In this document: positions 43,007 through 52,571 of the stretch, piece by piece
Numbering within the stretch: position 1 is the stretch's first letter
Layout of the letters: each line of letters begins with the position of its first letter
Origin: Paenibacillus thermotolerans
GTDB lineage: Bacteria > Bacillota > Bacilli > Paenibacillales > YIM-B00363
NCBI RefSeq assembly: GCF_028745515.1
Contig: NZ_JAQZSG010000008.1
Span: 93,311-157,310 of the forward strand
Length of the DNA stretch: 64,000 nt
Direction of reading: 5' to 3'
Program-made: the position numbers and the translations under genes
Notes under the pieces: model-generated
The model's input: the letters and a program-made list of their open reading frames with translations, nothing else
Database searches by the model: none
What the model was told of the DNA's origin: nothing

Positions 43007-45395
43007 GCAGGAGCAGGGCGCAACGCGCAGAAGCGGGGGCATCCTGTACCATACGCTCGTATCCGTATTCGTATTTTTGCTTATCCTCGAGTGGCTGCGT
43101 CCGCTGACGGCCATGGCGGAAATTACCGACATTCACCGGATCAATCCGTTTATTTGGTCGGTCGCGACATTCCTTGTCGTCGATGCGCTGCGGGTGCCTG
43201 GCGCGATCGGCTGGCCGCTGAAGCTATTGCTGACCGCAGGATGGGTCGGCTATTGGTTTCGGACGGAGTCGTTCTTTGCCGGATCGTGGTGGTTTGAAAT
43301 TCCGGCCATCCTTTCCGCCGATGCCGACAGACTGTTGAACGGTTCGTATTTCGCCATAAGCCCCGAGCTTCGAACGTTCGTATTCCTGATCGGCTGGGCT
43401 GCGCTCGTATACGCCGCGTTTCGCATCGTAGCGGATCGCGGCCAAGGCATATGGTTCGTCGGGGCGACGATCGGCTTTCTGCTTTTGCTTCAGCTGTGGC
43501 CGGGCATCGATACGAACGAAGGCTTGCTTCGAGCGTCGTTGTCGGGATTGCTGATGCTGGCCGTACTGAACGCCCCGAAATGGGAAAAGGCTTCAGGCTT
43601 CGCCTTCTCGGGCGGAAGAGGCTCGATCGCGGCGGCTGCAACGGCCGGGGCGATCGTCGGAACGGCCGTGCTAGGCGGCGGTTATGCGCTGTCCGCGTCG
43701 CTTCCGAGGCAGGTGGAGCCCGTCGAGGTCGAAGGCGTGATCGACTGGGCGCAGCAATTCGGCGCGGGCAACGTTCCGGCGGCGCTTGAGACGAAAACCG
43801 GCTACGACTCATACGACGGGAATCTTGGCGGCCCGATTACGCAGGACGATTCGGTCGCGTTCATAGCGCGTTCCTCGAAGCCGACCTATTGGCGGGGCGA
43901 ATCGAAGGACGTCTACACCGGCCGCGGCTGGAGGGAAAGCGCGCTTACGGACGGCAGCGAGGTATTCGAAGCCGATTTGAAAAGCGTTTACGCCTTAAAC
44001 GGCGGAGCGCTCGGGGCCGGCATTTACGGTTCTTACAGAGCTTACGACGATCGGCCTGGGGAAACGGTGCAGCAAGAGGTGCAAGTCGTGGATGAAGCGC
44101 TGTCTCAGCTCGTATTCGCCGGCGGCAAGGTGCTTCGCTTTGCGCAGTTGAGCGCCCGCAGCGGCGATTCGGTTTCCGACATTCATATTCGCCATGACGC
44201 CGAGAACGGCTCGTACTTCGTCGGTACGGATTCGATCACGCTTGCATCCTACGCATTCGAAGCCGCCGTTCAGACGGGCGGCGAGGAGAAGCTGCTCCTT
44301 GATCGGGGGACGGTGCCGGATGACGTCTCCGGCCGGTATCTTCAGCTGCCGGACAGCCTGCCTTCCAGAGTGAAGGAGCTGGCGCTCGAAATCGTGAAGG
44401 AGCTTCCGCGGAACCGGCTGATGTATGTAATGGCGGTTCAGAAATATTTGCACGAGAACTACGCTTATACGCTGGACACGAAACATCCTCCGAGAGGGGC
44501 CGATTTCGTCGATACGTTTCTGTTTGAAGACCGTCAGGGCTATTGCAACCACTTCTCCACGGCGATGGTCGTCCTGCTGCGGTCGCTCGGGATTGAAGCA
44601 AGGTGGGTCAAAGGCTTCGCGCCGGGCGCTGCGGATGCGGAGAGCGGGGACTTTATCGTGCGTGCGAAGGATGCGCATTCTTGGGTAGAGGTATACTTTC
44701 CGGAGTCGGGCTGGGTGCCGTTCGAGGCGACGCCGGGCTTCGGATATGCCGCTGCAGCCGCAGCGGGAGCGGGCGGTGCCGAACGGACGGTGAAGGCCGT
44801 AAACATGATGCTGCCCGCAGGGCTGACCGCATCCGCAGGGAAGGTTGCGACAGCAAACCTTACACAAAACAACGGGCTGGGACAAAACGAAGTTGTCGAC
44901 GGGCCGTACGCCCGCTTCGCCGGCCGGATGAAGGAAGCTGCTGCGCGCGTATGGGGAGAGGCGAAAGAGCAGCTGGATCGAGCAAAGCGGCTGTACGACG
45001 CGGCGGCGGAGCAGGATCCGCGGGTTCCGCCGGCCGTTGCAGGCCTCGCTGCCATCGGAATCGCCGCCGCGGCCGCCCCGTATGCCGTCAAGCGGCTTTC
45101 ACCTCACCGGAGGCCGCGTTCCAAGACGCGGCACAGCCGCCGCCGGGATGCGGCGGCCGACGCGGCGCTTGCGCGGCTCGATCTGTTTTGGAAGCGTGTA
45201 TACCGCAAATACGGCAAGCGTTCGTACGCCTCCACACTGCGGGAATATGTAGAAGGCTTGCCGGCGGAAAGCCGCTCCGAGCTGCTCGAGCTTGTCAAAT
45301 ACGACGAGTGCGTGCGGTTCGGCGGAGATCCGGGCAGGCGGGCGACGCGTCAATGGCTCGACGAAATTTGGCGCCGGGTAGTGTCGTCCAACTAA
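42975..45395 (+). CDS. TgpA-like membrane transglutaminase
   Basis: An 806-residue protein with five to six N-terminal membrane segments (to about residue 240), a large extracellular part, a transglutaminase-like core and a further membrane segment near 690. The catalytic cysteine is in GYCNHFSTAMVVLLRSLGI and the histidine in DAHSWVEVYFPESGW. The third position reads VPFEATPGF, with Glu in place of the usual Asp, as in many Gram-positive members. GGAGG lies 8 nt before the ATG at 42975. A DUF4129-like tail follows the last membrane segment. Confidence 0.9.
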   Translation: MSVRPSPLLPEQEQGATRRSGGILYHTLVSVFVFLLILEWLRPLTAMAEITDIHRINPFIWSVATFLVVDALRVPGAIGWPLKLLLTAGWVGYWFRTESFFAGSWWFEIPAILSADADRLLNGSYFAISPELRTFVFLIGWAALVYAAFRIVADRGQGIWFVGATIGFLLLLQLWPGIDTNEGLLRASLSGLLMLAVLNAPKWEKASGFAFSGGRGSIAAAATAGAIVGTAVLGGGYALSASLPRQVEPVEVEGVIDWAQQFGAGNVPAALETKTGYDSYDGNLGGPITQDDSVAFIARSSKPTYWRGESKDVYTGRGWRESALTDGSEVFEADLKSVYALNGGALGAGIYGSYRAYDDRPGETVQQEVQVVDEALSQLVFAGGKVLRFAQLSARSGDSVSDIHIRHDAENGSYFVGTDSITLASYAFEAAVQTGGEEKLLLDRGTVPDDVSGRYLQLPDSLPSRVKELALEIVKELPRNRLMYVMAVQKYLHENYAYTLDTKHPPRGADFVDTFLFEDRQGYCNHFSTAMVVLLRSLGIEARWVKGFAPGAADAESGDFIVRAKDAHSWVEVYFPESGWVPFEATPGFGYAAAAAAGAGGAERTVKAVNMMLPAGLTASAGKVATANLTQNNGLGQNEVVDGPYARFAGRMKEAAARVWGEAKEQLDRAKRLYDAAAEQDPRVPPAVAGLAAIGIAAAAAPYAVKRLSPHRRPRSKTRHSRRRDAAADAALARLDLFWKRVYRKYGKRSYASTLREYVEGLPAESRSELLELVKYDECVRFGGDPGRRATRQWLDEIWRRVVSSN

Positions 45396-45414
45396 CCGCG
45401 GGCAAAATAAAACG

Positions 45415-45459
45415 GGCTATCCCTAGCGCATGCGGCATTGCACGGCGCTTAGGATAGCC
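45415..45459. terminator. Bidirectional terminator between convergent genes
   Basis: GGCTATCCCTAGCGC pairs with GCGCTTAGGATAGCC (one mismatch) across a 15-nt loop, between the transglutaminase and tnrA-like genes. Confidence 0.7.
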
Positions 45460-45468
45460 TTATGTGTT

Positions 45469-45726
45469 TCATACGGATTTCGTTTGAACCCGCAGTCTTT
45501 TCGCTTCCATTTTTTTAATCTCGTAGGTTTGAAGTCCGTCTTCGATTTGGTTGGCGATGTCAATTAACTTCTCGACGTCTGCGAACGAATATTTCCTCGT
45601 TCCGCCCTTGGAACGTTCCGGAAAAATCAGCTTACGCTCCTCGTAATACCTGATTTTTCTGACGGATAAACCTGTTATTTCGCTGACCAAGCCGATTGAA
45701 ATCACTTTTCTGTCCCGATATGACAT
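45469..45726 (-). CDS. tnrA: MerR-family regulator, TnrA/GlnR type, short form
   Basis: An 85-residue winged-helix regulator. The stretch beginning [10 protein letters not shown] and continuing [20 protein letters not shown], then [17 protein letters not shown], closely matches Bacillus TnrA, more so than GlnR. TnrA activates or represses nitrogen genes when glutamine is scarce and binds feedback-inhibited glutamine synthetase through its C-terminus. Here the protein stops soon after [13 protein letters not shown], about 25 residues shorter than Bacillus TnrA (110), so the glutamine-synthetase contact region may be lacking. A perfect TnrA/GlnR box lies about 193 bp upstream. Confidence 0.8.
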   Translation of the reverse strand: MSYRDRKVISIGLVSEITGLSVRKIRYYEERKLIFPERSKGGTRKYSFADVEKLIDIANQIEDGLQTYEIKKMEAKRLRVQTKSV

Positions 45727-45918
45727 AAGCTGTTCAACCTCCGTTTTTTAGAACACGAGTCGGCAACGGCGGGCGCCTTACGACATACGTTGTTCATGCT
45801 GGCATGTTAGGTATTAACCATCGATGCGATCATTTTATCACACCATATTCCGAAATGGTATAAATCGTGTCATGGAATATAACATAGAGCTAAAAATAGT
45901 GCTAACCACGATAAAATG

Positions 45919-45935
45919 TGTCAACTAACCTAACA
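45919..45935. promoter_or_regulatory. GlnR/TnrA box upstream of the tnrA-like gene
   Basis: TGTCAACTAACCTAACA matches TGTNA-N7-TNACA at all fixed positions. Auto-control of the tnrA-like gene is likely. Confidence 0.55.
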
Positions 45936-46085
45936 AAAGTTATGCCGTCAGCGGCTTTTTTAGTGTAATCTTACCCCATAGCGGTAAACGATCGACAGTC
46001 AATGGCTGTTGATTCGCACCGCCGTCGTTTCTTCAAATCCGTGCGCCGCAAGCGCATCGGATGCTTGCTCTCACTCCCCGCATTG

Positions 46086-46116
46086 GGTCCCGTTCATTCG
46101 GGGCCTATTTTTTTTG
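46086..46116 (+). terminator. Intrinsic terminator with no assigned gene upstream
   Basis: GGTCCCG pairs with CGGGGCC (one G-T pair) across TTCATT, followed about 2 nt later by eight T. No coding gene on this strand precedes it for about 690 bp, so it may end a small RNA. Confidence 0.7.
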
Positions 46117-46175
46117 TTGCGGATATTTTTGTGTCATACTAAAAGAAAAGCTGTGCATTGGAGGCGATAAAGAAG

Positions 46176-47018
46176 ATGAGTGTAAAAACGTTAGCATCGG
46201 ACGGAAAAGGCGAGTTTGAAGTGTATGATTCCGGAACCGGGGATACGATATTGTTTTTGCACGGTTTTCCTTTACATAAGGAAATGTGGGAGCCGCAGCT
46301 GAAGCGGCTCGAACAAAGCTGCCGCGTCGTCGCTCCCGATTTGCGCGGGTTCGGAGGTTCGAAAGAGACGGCGCCGCCTGCGGGTGCGGGCGGACTTCCG
46401 AAGCCGGTTACGATGGCGCAGTACGCCGATGATGCGGCGGACATTATGAATCGGTTGGGGATCGAAAAGGCGGTGATCGCCGGGTTTTCCATGGGGGGCT
46501 ACATTGCGTTCGAGTTTGTCCGCCGCTACCCCGATAAAGTATTGGGGCTGGTGCTTGTTGACACGAAAGCGGGTGCGGACGGAGAGGAAGCGAAAGCAGG
46601 GCGCAGGGCGACGGCCGAAGCGGCGATGAAGCAAGGGCCCGAGGCGGTGGCGCAGTCGATGCTGATGAAGCTGCTCTCCCCGGCGACGCCGGAAGCGAAC
46701 CCGGAGCTCGTGAAGCGCGTAGAACGGATGATGCTGTCGGCGTCGCGCGAAGGGATCGCTTCGGCCGCTTTAGGCATGGCCGAGCGCGCCGATTCGACGG
46801 GCATGCTGCCGCAGGTTGGCGTTCCCGCACTCATTATCGTCGGAGAGGACGACGCCATCACCCCGCCGGAGACGGCTAAAGCGATGGCGGAGGCGATTCC
46901 CGGCGCCCGGTTGAGAACGGTTGCCGGCGGCGGACATTTGGCGAATTTGGAACAACCGGACGAAGTAAACCGAATTTTGCTGGAGTGGCTGCCGAAAGTT
47001 ATTGAGATTAGCCTCTAA
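46176..47018 (+). CDS. Alpha/beta hydrolase
   Basis: A 280-residue alpha/beta-hydrolase fold enzyme. The oxyanion region is [12 protein letters not shown], the nucleophile serine is in GFSMGG, the acid is probably in VGEDDAITP, and the histidine is in [11 protein letters not shown]. Such enzymes hydrolyse esters, lactones or peptides; the substrate is not readable. The frame opens six codons earlier at a TTG, but GGAGG overlaps it, so the ATG at 46176 is chosen. It lies 49 bp before guaA and may be co-transcribed. Confidence 0.9.
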   Translation: MSVKTLASDGKGEFEVYDSGTGDTILFLHGFPLHKEMWEPQLKRLEQSCRVVAPDLRGFGGSKETAPPAGAGGLPKPVTMAQYADDAADIMNRLGIEKAVIAGFSMGGYIAFEFVRRYPDKVLGLVLVDTKAGADGEEAKAGRRATAEAAMKQGPEAVAQSMLMKLLSPATPEANPELVKRVERMMLSASREGIASAALGMAERADSTGMLPQVGVPALIIVGEDDAITPPETAKAMAEAIPGARLRTVAGGGHLANLEQPDEVNRILLEWLPKVIEISL

Positions 47019-47067
47019 TTTCGATATTATAGTCACTATTAAGTTTTGGGGGGCTTGTACGAACGTT

Positions 47068-48606
47068 ATGGATGCACCGAATGAGCTTGTCGTCGTGCTT
47101 GATTTCGGCGGTCAATACAACCAATTGATCGCCCGCCGGATCCGTGATCTCGGCGTTTACAGCGAGCTGCTGCCGTTTAATACCAGCAGCGATCGAATTC
47201 GCGAACTGTCGCCGAAGGGCATTATTTTCTCCGGGGGACCGGCCAGCGTTTACGAAGAAAATTCGCCGTTTGTCGATCCGGAAATTTATGAGCTGGGCAT
47301 TCCGATTCTCGGGATCTGCTACGGGATGCAGCTGATGAGCCACCAGCTCAAGGGCAAGGTGGAGCGCGCCGGCAAACGGGAATACGGAAAGGCGACCGTC
47401 CGTTTTCAGCCAGAGTGCCGCTTGATTGCCGGGCTTGAGCCGGAGCAGCAAGTATGGATGAGCCATACCGATTTGGTTACGGAGCTGCCTGAGGGCTTTC
47501 AGGTGGACGCGAGCACCGAGCATGCGCCGGTAGCGGCTATGAGCCACCGGGAACGAAACCTGTTTGCGGTGCAGTTCCACCCTGAAGTTCGCCACAGCAC
47601 CTACGGCAATGAAATAATTAAAAATTTCCTTTATGAAGTGTGCGGCTGCGAAGGCACATGGAGCATGACGACGTTCATTGAAGATACGATCCGCGACATT
47701 CGCGAGCAAGTGGGCGACCGCAAGGTGCTGTGCGCGCTAAGCGGCGGCGTAGATTCCTCCGTTGTCGCCGTGCTCATTCATAAAGCGATCGGCGACCGTC
47801 TCACCTGCATGTTCATCGATCACGGCCTGCTCCGCAAAGGGGAAGCCGAAAGCGTAATGGAAACCTTCTCCGGGAAATTCGATATGAACGTAGTGAAGAT
47901 CGACGCCCGCGAACGTTTCCTCGGAAAGCTGGCAGGCGTCGAAGATCCGGAGAAGAAGCGGAAAATTATCGGCAACGAATTTATTTACGTGTTCCAAGAA
48001 GAGTCGTCCAAATTCGACGATTTCGACTTTTTGGCGCAAGGGACGCTTTACACCGATATTGTGGAGAGCGGAACGGCTACCGCGCAAACGATCAAATCTC
48101 ACCATAACGTCGGCGGTTTGCCGGAGGATATGAAGTTTAAGCTGGTTGAGCCGCTTAAGGCTTTGTTTAAGGACGAAGTGCGCAAGGTCGGGGAAGAGTG
48201 CGGGCTTCCGGCCGAAATCGTATGGCGGCAGCCGTTCCCGGGACCGGGGCTTGCGATTCGCGTGCTCGGAGAGGTGACCGAAGAAAAGCTGACGATTGTC
48301 AGAGAGTCCGACGCCATTCTTCGCGAGGAAATTGCCCGGGCAGGTCTTGACCGCGAAATTTGGCAGTACTTTACCGCTTTGCCGAACATGAAGAGCGTGG
48401 GCGTCATGGGAGACGCGCGCACTTACTCCTACACGGTCGGCATTCGGGCGGTAACGTCCATCGACGGGATGACCGCCGATTGGGCGCGTATTCCGTACGA
48501 GGTTTTGGAGATAATATCTACCAGGATCGTAAACGAAGTGGAAAATGTAAACCGCGTCGTCTACGACATTACCTCCAAACCGCCCGCTACAATCGAATGG
48601 GAATAA
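47068..48606 (+). CDS. guaA: GMP synthase (glutamine-hydrolysing)
   Basis: A 512-residue enzyme making GMP from XMP, ATP and glutamine. The N-terminal class I glutaminase has Cys84 in LGICYGMQ and the His/Glu pair in AVQFHPEV. The ATP pyrophosphatase domain starts with the P-loop [11 protein letters not shown], and the C-terminal dimerisation domain ends in KPPATIEWE. The ATG at 47068 gives the normal length; the upstream ribosome binding site GGGGGG is rather far (about 15 nt). Terminator follows. No guanine riboswitch is present upstream. Confidence 0.97.
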   Translation: MDAPNELVVVLDFGGQYNQLIARRIRDLGVYSELLPFNTSSDRIRELSPKGIIFSGGPASVYEENSPFVDPEIYELGIPILGICYGMQLMSHQLKGKVERAGKREYGKATVRFQPECRLIAGLEPEQQVWMSHTDLVTELPEGFQVDASTEHAPVAAMSHRERNLFAVQFHPEVRHSTYGNEIIKNFLYEVCGCEGTWSMTTFIEDTIRDIREQVGDRKVLCALSGGVDSSVVAVLIHKAIGDRLTCMFIDHGLLRKGEAESVMETFSGKFDMNVVKIDARERFLGKLAGVEDPEKKRKIIGNEFIYVFQEESSKFDDFDFLAQGTLYTDIVESGTATAQTIKSHHNVGGLPEDMKFKLVEPLKALFKDEVRKVGEECGLPAEIVWRQPFPGPGLAIRVLGEVTEEKLTIVRESDAILREEIARAGLDREIWQYFTALPNMKSVGVMGDARTYSYTVGIRAVTSIDGMTADWARIPYEVLEIISTRIVNEVENVNRVVYDITSKPPATIEWE

Positions 48607-48621
48607 CAACTATGTACAAGG

Positions 48622-48646
48622 GCGCTCTTCGGAGCGCTTTTCTTTT
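48622..48646 (+). terminator. Intrinsic terminator of guaA
   Basis: GCGCTC-TTCG-GAGCGC tetraloop hairpin followed by TTTTCTTTT. Confidence 0.93.
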
Positions 48647-48672
48647 GCCGCCGCGCAACCTTTACCGAGTTA

Positions 48673-48716
48673 AAATCCGAACGAAATATGGTTATGCGAT
48701 TTAAACGTTCGGATTT
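48673..48716. promoter_or_regulatory. PurR operator (two inverted PurBoxes) of the purine permease
   Basis: AAATCCGAACGAA (48673-48685) and, inverted, AAATCCGAACGTT (48704-48716) match the Bacillus PurBox AWWWCCGAACWWT. There are 24 nt between the inner edges of the CCGAAC cores. The second box ends 3 nt before the -35. The same inverted repeat can also fold as a hairpin in the guaA read-through transcript. Confidence 0.85.
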
Positions 48717-48719
48717 TTG

Positions 48720-48748
48720 TTGACAACATGAATTATAAGCCATACAAT
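48720..48748 (+). promoter_or_regulatory. Promoter of the purine permease
   Basis: TTGACA (48720-48725), 17-nt spacer, TACAAT (48743-48748). The leader to the start codon is about 75 nt and holds GC hairpins but no purine aptamer consensus. Confidence 0.85.
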
Positions 48749-48826
48749 AAAGCCGAAATGCCGGACCGAAAGCCCTATATTGGCCGGTGCCGGACAACGA
48801 AAATAGATTAGGGGAGACAAAACGCG

Positions 48827-50215
48827 ATGGATCAATTGTTTCGGTTGCGTGAGCGCGGAACGAATGTAAGAACGGAAATTATCGCAGGCTTGACTACTTT
48901 TATGACGATGGCCTACATCCTGTTCGTCAACCAGATTTTCTTAGGCCCGGGCGGTGCCGGCATTCCGGCGGACGCCGTATTTTTCGCAACGGCTGTCGGC
49001 GCGGGAATCGTCACCATTGCCATGGGCTTGTTCGTCAATGTGCCGATTGCACTCGCTCCGGGCATGGGACTCAACGCTTACTTCATGACCGTCGTGCTCA
49101 GCTCCGGCGGAGCCATTACATGGCAGGCCGCTTTGGGCGCCGTATTTATTTCCGGTATTATTTTCATCATCCTGACCGTTACGAAAGTTCGGCAAATTCT
49201 TCTGACGGCCGTACCGAAAAGCATCAAGGTCGCCATCACGGTCGGGATCGGGCTGTTCATTACGATCATCGGCTTCAAGCTGAGCAACTTGGTTGCGATC
49301 TCCGTTAACCCGGGTGTGGACGCAACGGTTCCGATTCCGGGCTCGTCCTTCAATCTGATGCTCGGCTCCATTAATCCGAGCACGCATCCGGACACATTCC
49401 TTGCATTGCTTGGACTGCTCATTATCGGTATTTTAATGGCGCTTCGCGTTCGCGGCGCGCTGCTGATCGGCATCGTAGCGACGACGATCATCGGCGGACT
49501 TCCGTTCCTCGGCTTGAACGTCGTCGATTTCGGCGCCCTCGGTAAAGCAAACTGGATTCCTTCGTTCGAGAACTTGGCTGTCGGGCAACTGGACATTATG
49601 GGTGCGCTCGGCGTAGGTATCATTGAAATCATCTTCGTGTTTACGTTCGTTGAGCTGTTCGATACATTCGGAACGATGGTCGGCACGGCAAGCAAAGCGG
49701 GCATCGACGTCAACAAGCCGGAAGGCCAAAAGACGGTCGGACGCGCAATGCTCGTCGACGCTGCGGGCGTCAGCACCGGCGCACTGCTTGGGACAAGCAC
49801 GATTACGGCGTACATCGAGAGCGCTGCGGGCGTCTCCGAAGGCGGCCGGACAGGCTTGACGGCCGTAACGACCGGCGTCATGTTCATCCTCTCGCTGCTC
49901 ATTCTTCCGCTGGCCGGCATCGTACCGTCCGCGGCGACGGCTCCGGCATTGATCATTGTCGGCGTGCTTATGATGGGCTCCGTTCGCGAAATCGAGTGGG
50001 ACGATTTCGCTCAGGCGCTTCCGGCGTTCTTGACGATCGTGATGATGCCGTTTACCGGCAGCATCGCCAACGGTATATCGATGGGGATCATCTCCTACGT
50101 AGTGATCGGCGGCATCGTCAACCTGTTCTCGTCCCGCAAAGTGCCGATTCACTGGCTCATGTGGGTGCTCGCCATCCTGTGCGTCATCCGTTACGGTTTC
50201 TTGGGCGGAGAATAA
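48827..50215 (+). CDS. NCS2 family purine permease (PbuG/AzgA-like)
   Basis: A 462-residue membrane transporter with about 12-14 segments, importing hypoxanthine, guanine or adenine by proton symport. Family features are the start REIIAGLTTFMTMAY-like segment (TEIIAGLTTFMTMAYILFVN), ALAPGMGLNAYF, FTFVELFDTFGTMVG and GTSTITAYIESAAGVSEGG. These match the AzgA/PbuG subgroup rather than the uracil/xanthine subgroup. PurBoxes upstream support a purine role, as for Bacillus pbuG. GGGGAGA precedes the ATG. Confidence 0.93.
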   Translation: MDQLFRLRERGTNVRTEIIAGLTTFMTMAYILFVNQIFLGPGGAGIPADAVFFATAVGAGIVTIAMGLFVNVPIALAPGMGLNAYFMTVVLSSGGAITWQAALGAVFISGIIFIILTVTKVRQILLTAVPKSIKVAITVGIGLFITIIGFKLSNLVAISVNPGVDATVPIPGSSFNLMLGSINPSTHPDTFLALLGLLIIGILMALRVRGALLIGIVATTIIGGLPFLGLNVVDFGALGKANWIPSFENLAVGQLDIMGALGVGIIEIIFVFTFVELFDTFGTMVGTASKAGIDVNKPEGQKTVGRAMLVDAAGVSTGALLGTSTITAYIESAAGVSEGGRTGLTAVTTGVMFILSLLILPLAGIVPSAATAPALIIVGVLMMGSVREIEWDDFAQALPAFLTIVMMPFTGSIANGISMGIISYVVIGGIVNLFSSRKVPIHWLMWVLAILCVIRYGFLGGE

Positions 50216-50231
50216 TAAACGTAAATCGTCG

Positions 50232-50264
50232 AACCGGCGGCCTGAATGGGCTGCCGGTTTTTTA
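50232..50264 (+). terminator. Intrinsic terminator of the purine permease gene
   Basis: AACCGGC and GCCGGTT plus inner GCC/GGC, followed by TTTTTTAT. Confidence 0.92.
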
Positions 50265-50360
50265 TGTGCTTGGCAGTTGCCGCTTATATGTCCGCTAAAA
50301 TGGGCTAGTTTACCCGAATCGCGAGCCGATCGAGGATGTCGGTATGAGGTGCGATCCGCG

Positions 50361-50490
50361 CTCCTTTTTACCGCTATCCCATCGGCTCAGTGTAGTGGAC
50401 TCTCTAGGCTCGGGGAAGGCCGGTATCCTGCGGCGGTCGGGAAGCTATTGCATTGCATTTTGCTGAGTGAAGGGGATAGCGGTAATAAGG
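50361..50490. repeat. 130-bp inverted-repeat element (dispersed arm pair, copies 4 and 5)
   Basis: The left arm CTTTTTACCGCTATCCC then ATCGGCTCAG (50361-50390) faces an inverted CTGAGTGAAGGGGATAGCGG then TAATAAGG (50462-50490). About 70 bp of unrelated sequence lies between. The arms match those flanking the transposase at 11.8-12.9 kb. The gap 50265-50595 holds this element, a half copy of the TGTCCGCTAA unit near 50286 and no gene. Confidence 0.75.
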
Positions 50491-50595
50491 GGGATCGGAA
50501 GAGGTGAGGACCCGCGTCGCGTCGAACCTCATTCGGGCCGACGGTTTTTAGCGTTACATCGGACCCGGCGAATGTATCGGAACGGAGGCGAGCCG

Positions 50596-51731
50596 TCAAC
50601 GCAAGCTGAAAACGGCACACCACAATCCAAGCAGGAGTATGCCCGGCAGCGCGGTCAGCAGCAGCGCTTTGATCGTCGCATCGTATATCGCACCCGTATT
50701 TTTTATATAAATTTGTACGAAGGTGGAGCGAGAGGCTTCCGTCATAATGCCGTAAAGCCAATAAACGAGAAGCAAGCTTGCGAATACGAAAATGACCCAC
50801 TTCAACCATACGACCGGCGCGGCAAAAATTCCTCCAAAACCGACAGCGAGCAGCTGCAGGTACAGCATCCGGAGAGAGCCTCTGCGCAGCACCGTCTTAA
50901 TCATTAGCTCGCTAAGCGCGGAGGACGGAGTGCGGTCGGCAAATAACGGCTGAGACTTCCGAAAAAATACCGGCTGTTTTTTGGCATGTCGCTTATTCGC
51001 GGCAACGCCCCGAAGCAGAAGCGCCGCAATTCGCAGCCTCGCTTCGCGCTCTTCCTCGGCATCGTAATAAAACATCCCGCGCTCGTTCAGTCTGCGCCGC
51101 GCGAGCAATGCCGCAGCCCCCGCGGCGGTCAGAAGCAATGCTTCCCGAAGGCCGGGAAGGAGAAAGAGCGTCCACCAAAACAGGAGACCGCCGAGCAAAA
51201 ATGACGCCGACCGCACGAACGTTCCTTTCCAGCCACGGAGCTTCGAACGCAGCAGAGAGCTGGCGACGGCTTGGAGATTTCCTGTAAGGAAAGCCGAACA
51301 TCCCCAGTACAGCACTGTCGCAGGCGAAAGCCGGTACGCATACAGCAATAGGGGGAGCGACGCCAGCAAAAACAAGATGACGCGCACGCCGGTTCCCGCA
51401 AAAGAATACAAAAGCCCGAGCCGTCTCATTCCGTTGAAAAGTCCGGCATGCTGGGTTAAAAAGAGGATGCCGCCTGCCTTACGAAAAGCCGGATTTGTCC
51501 GGAAGCGGCGACAACGTATAACAACAACGCGGCCGCAGCAACGGGTACGCCGCCGATCCAATTCGGGGCGCCGGCCCACCAGGAGCTGTACTGGACCGCA
51601 AACAAAACAGCCGCCGGAACGATAAAGTAAATCGCGATCACCCAGTCTACGGCCATCCGGATCGACCGCCACTGAAAGCTCCAGGCTTCGCGAAGACGAT
51701 TACGAAATAAAGGTAAGACATTGGTTTTCAT
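50596..51731 (-). pseudogene. EcsB-like ABC permease, frameshifted
   Basis: Two complement-strand frames together make one EcsB-like membrane protein of about 378 residues. The first (51731 to the TAA at 51456-51458) ends IRLFVRQAASSF. The second, in the -1 frame, continues LTQHAGLFNGMRRLG and runs to the stop at 50596 with about six more membrane segments. The switch point is a run of five T on the complement strand (51458-51462) directly at the stop. A single-base deletion, a sequencing error, or -1 ribosomal slippage (TTT re-pairing at TTTTT before a stop) would all fit. It follows the ecsA-like ATPase gene by 16 bp. Confidence 0.75.
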
Positions 51732-51747
51732 AGGATCGGCACGCTCC

Positions 51748-52464
51748 TTACGTCAAGGCGTCGAAGCAATCGAGCAGCGAGGCGTCCGGCATGCCGGCCA
51801 AAGTCCGGATTTGCCGCAAATCGCCGCTTGCCTTGGCGGTGCCTTCGTTCACGAGCAGGAACGTGCTGCAAATTTTCTCTGCAGTATCCAGCACATGAGT
51901 GGACATAATAATACCGGCCCCTCTGGAGCGTTCCTCGGCAAGCAGCGCAAGCAGCTGCTTCGTGGCGCGAGGGTCCAGGCCGATGAACGGCTCGTCCACA
52001 ATATATAAGTCCGGCTGCTGCATGAACGCCAAAACAAGCATCAGCTTCTGCTGCATGCCCTTGGAGAAGCTGCCGGGAAGGTGGTGGCGCACGTCGCCAA
52101 GCCGGAACAGGGACAGCAAGCGTTCCGCGCGTTCCAGCGCCATGCCGCTCTCGCTCTGGGAAGGCATAACGGAAGCGGCGAACGTGACATGCTCCCACAG
52201 CGTCAAATCTTCATAAAGAATCGGGTGCTCGGGAACGTAAGCGTATGTTTGCTTCGGTCCGTGAAACCGAACGCTCCCGTCGACGTGCTTCAATAGCCCC
52301 ATAATGGCTTTGATGGTGGTGCTTTTCCCGGCTCCGTTCGGGCCGATTAAGCCGAGCATTTCGCCGGAGCTTACTTCGAAGCGGATGCCGCGCACCGCCG
52401 GCTCGCCGGCTTCGTATCCGACGCTTTGAAGGTCGGCTGTTAAGATCAACTGGTGTGTGTTCAT
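51748..52464 (-). CDS. EcsA-like ABC transporter ATP-binding protein
   Basis: A 238-residue ATPase with Walker A GPNGAGKSTT, a degenerate signature FSKGMQQKLMLVL typical of EcsA and related exporters, Walker B LYIVDEPFIGLD and H-loop MSTHVLD. In Bacillus, EcsAB affects protein secretion, regulated proteolysis and competence. The permease partner is the frameshifted gene downstream. There is no ecsC. AAAGAGGTAC precedes the ATG at 52464. Confidence 0.9.
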   Translation of the reverse strand: MNTHQLILTADLQSVGYEAGEPAVRGIRFEVSSGEMLGLIGPNGAGKSTTIKAIMGLLKHVDGSVRFHGPKQTYAYVPEHPILYEDLTLWEHVTFAASVMPSQSESGMALERAERLLSLFRLGDVRHHLPGSFSKGMQQKLMLVLAFMQQPDLYIVDEPFIGLDPRATKQLLALLAEERSRGAGIIMSTHVLDTAEKICSTFLLVNEGTAKASGDLRQIRTLAGMPDASLLDCFDALT

Positions 52465-52542
52465 TGCTGTACCTCTTTAATTTCTCTTATTTGTATATAC
52501 ATACGTTTGGAGCGTTGACAAGGTGGCAGTGTGAAAAAGCAA

Positions 52543-52570
52543 GAGACTTACCCGAATACGGATAAGTCTC
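52543..52570 (-). terminator. Intrinsic terminator of the Cys-rich protein gene
   Basis: GAGACTTA and TAAGTCTC pair with an inner CCG/CGG stem; TTGCTTTTTC follows on the complement strand. The hairpin starts 1 bp after the stop codon. Confidence 0.85.
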
Positions 52571-52571
52571 G

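Larger units (their letters stand above)
45727..46175. other. Regulatory gap between tnrA-like gene and alpha/beta hydrolase gene
   Basis: It contains the GlnR/TnrA box (45919-45935), a tiny GCCG-TCAG-CGGC hairpin followed by six T (45944-45961), and a structured plus-strand segment with GCAAGC/GCTTGC pairing that ends in a good intrinsic terminator (46086-46116). No protein gene is supported. The segment 45960-46116 may be a small RNA. Confidence 0.45.

Noticed and set aside
46002..46142. Possible 46-residue basic small protein (MAVDSHRRRFF start)
   Set aside because: No Shine-Dalgarno, and it reads through the strong terminator at 46086-46116.
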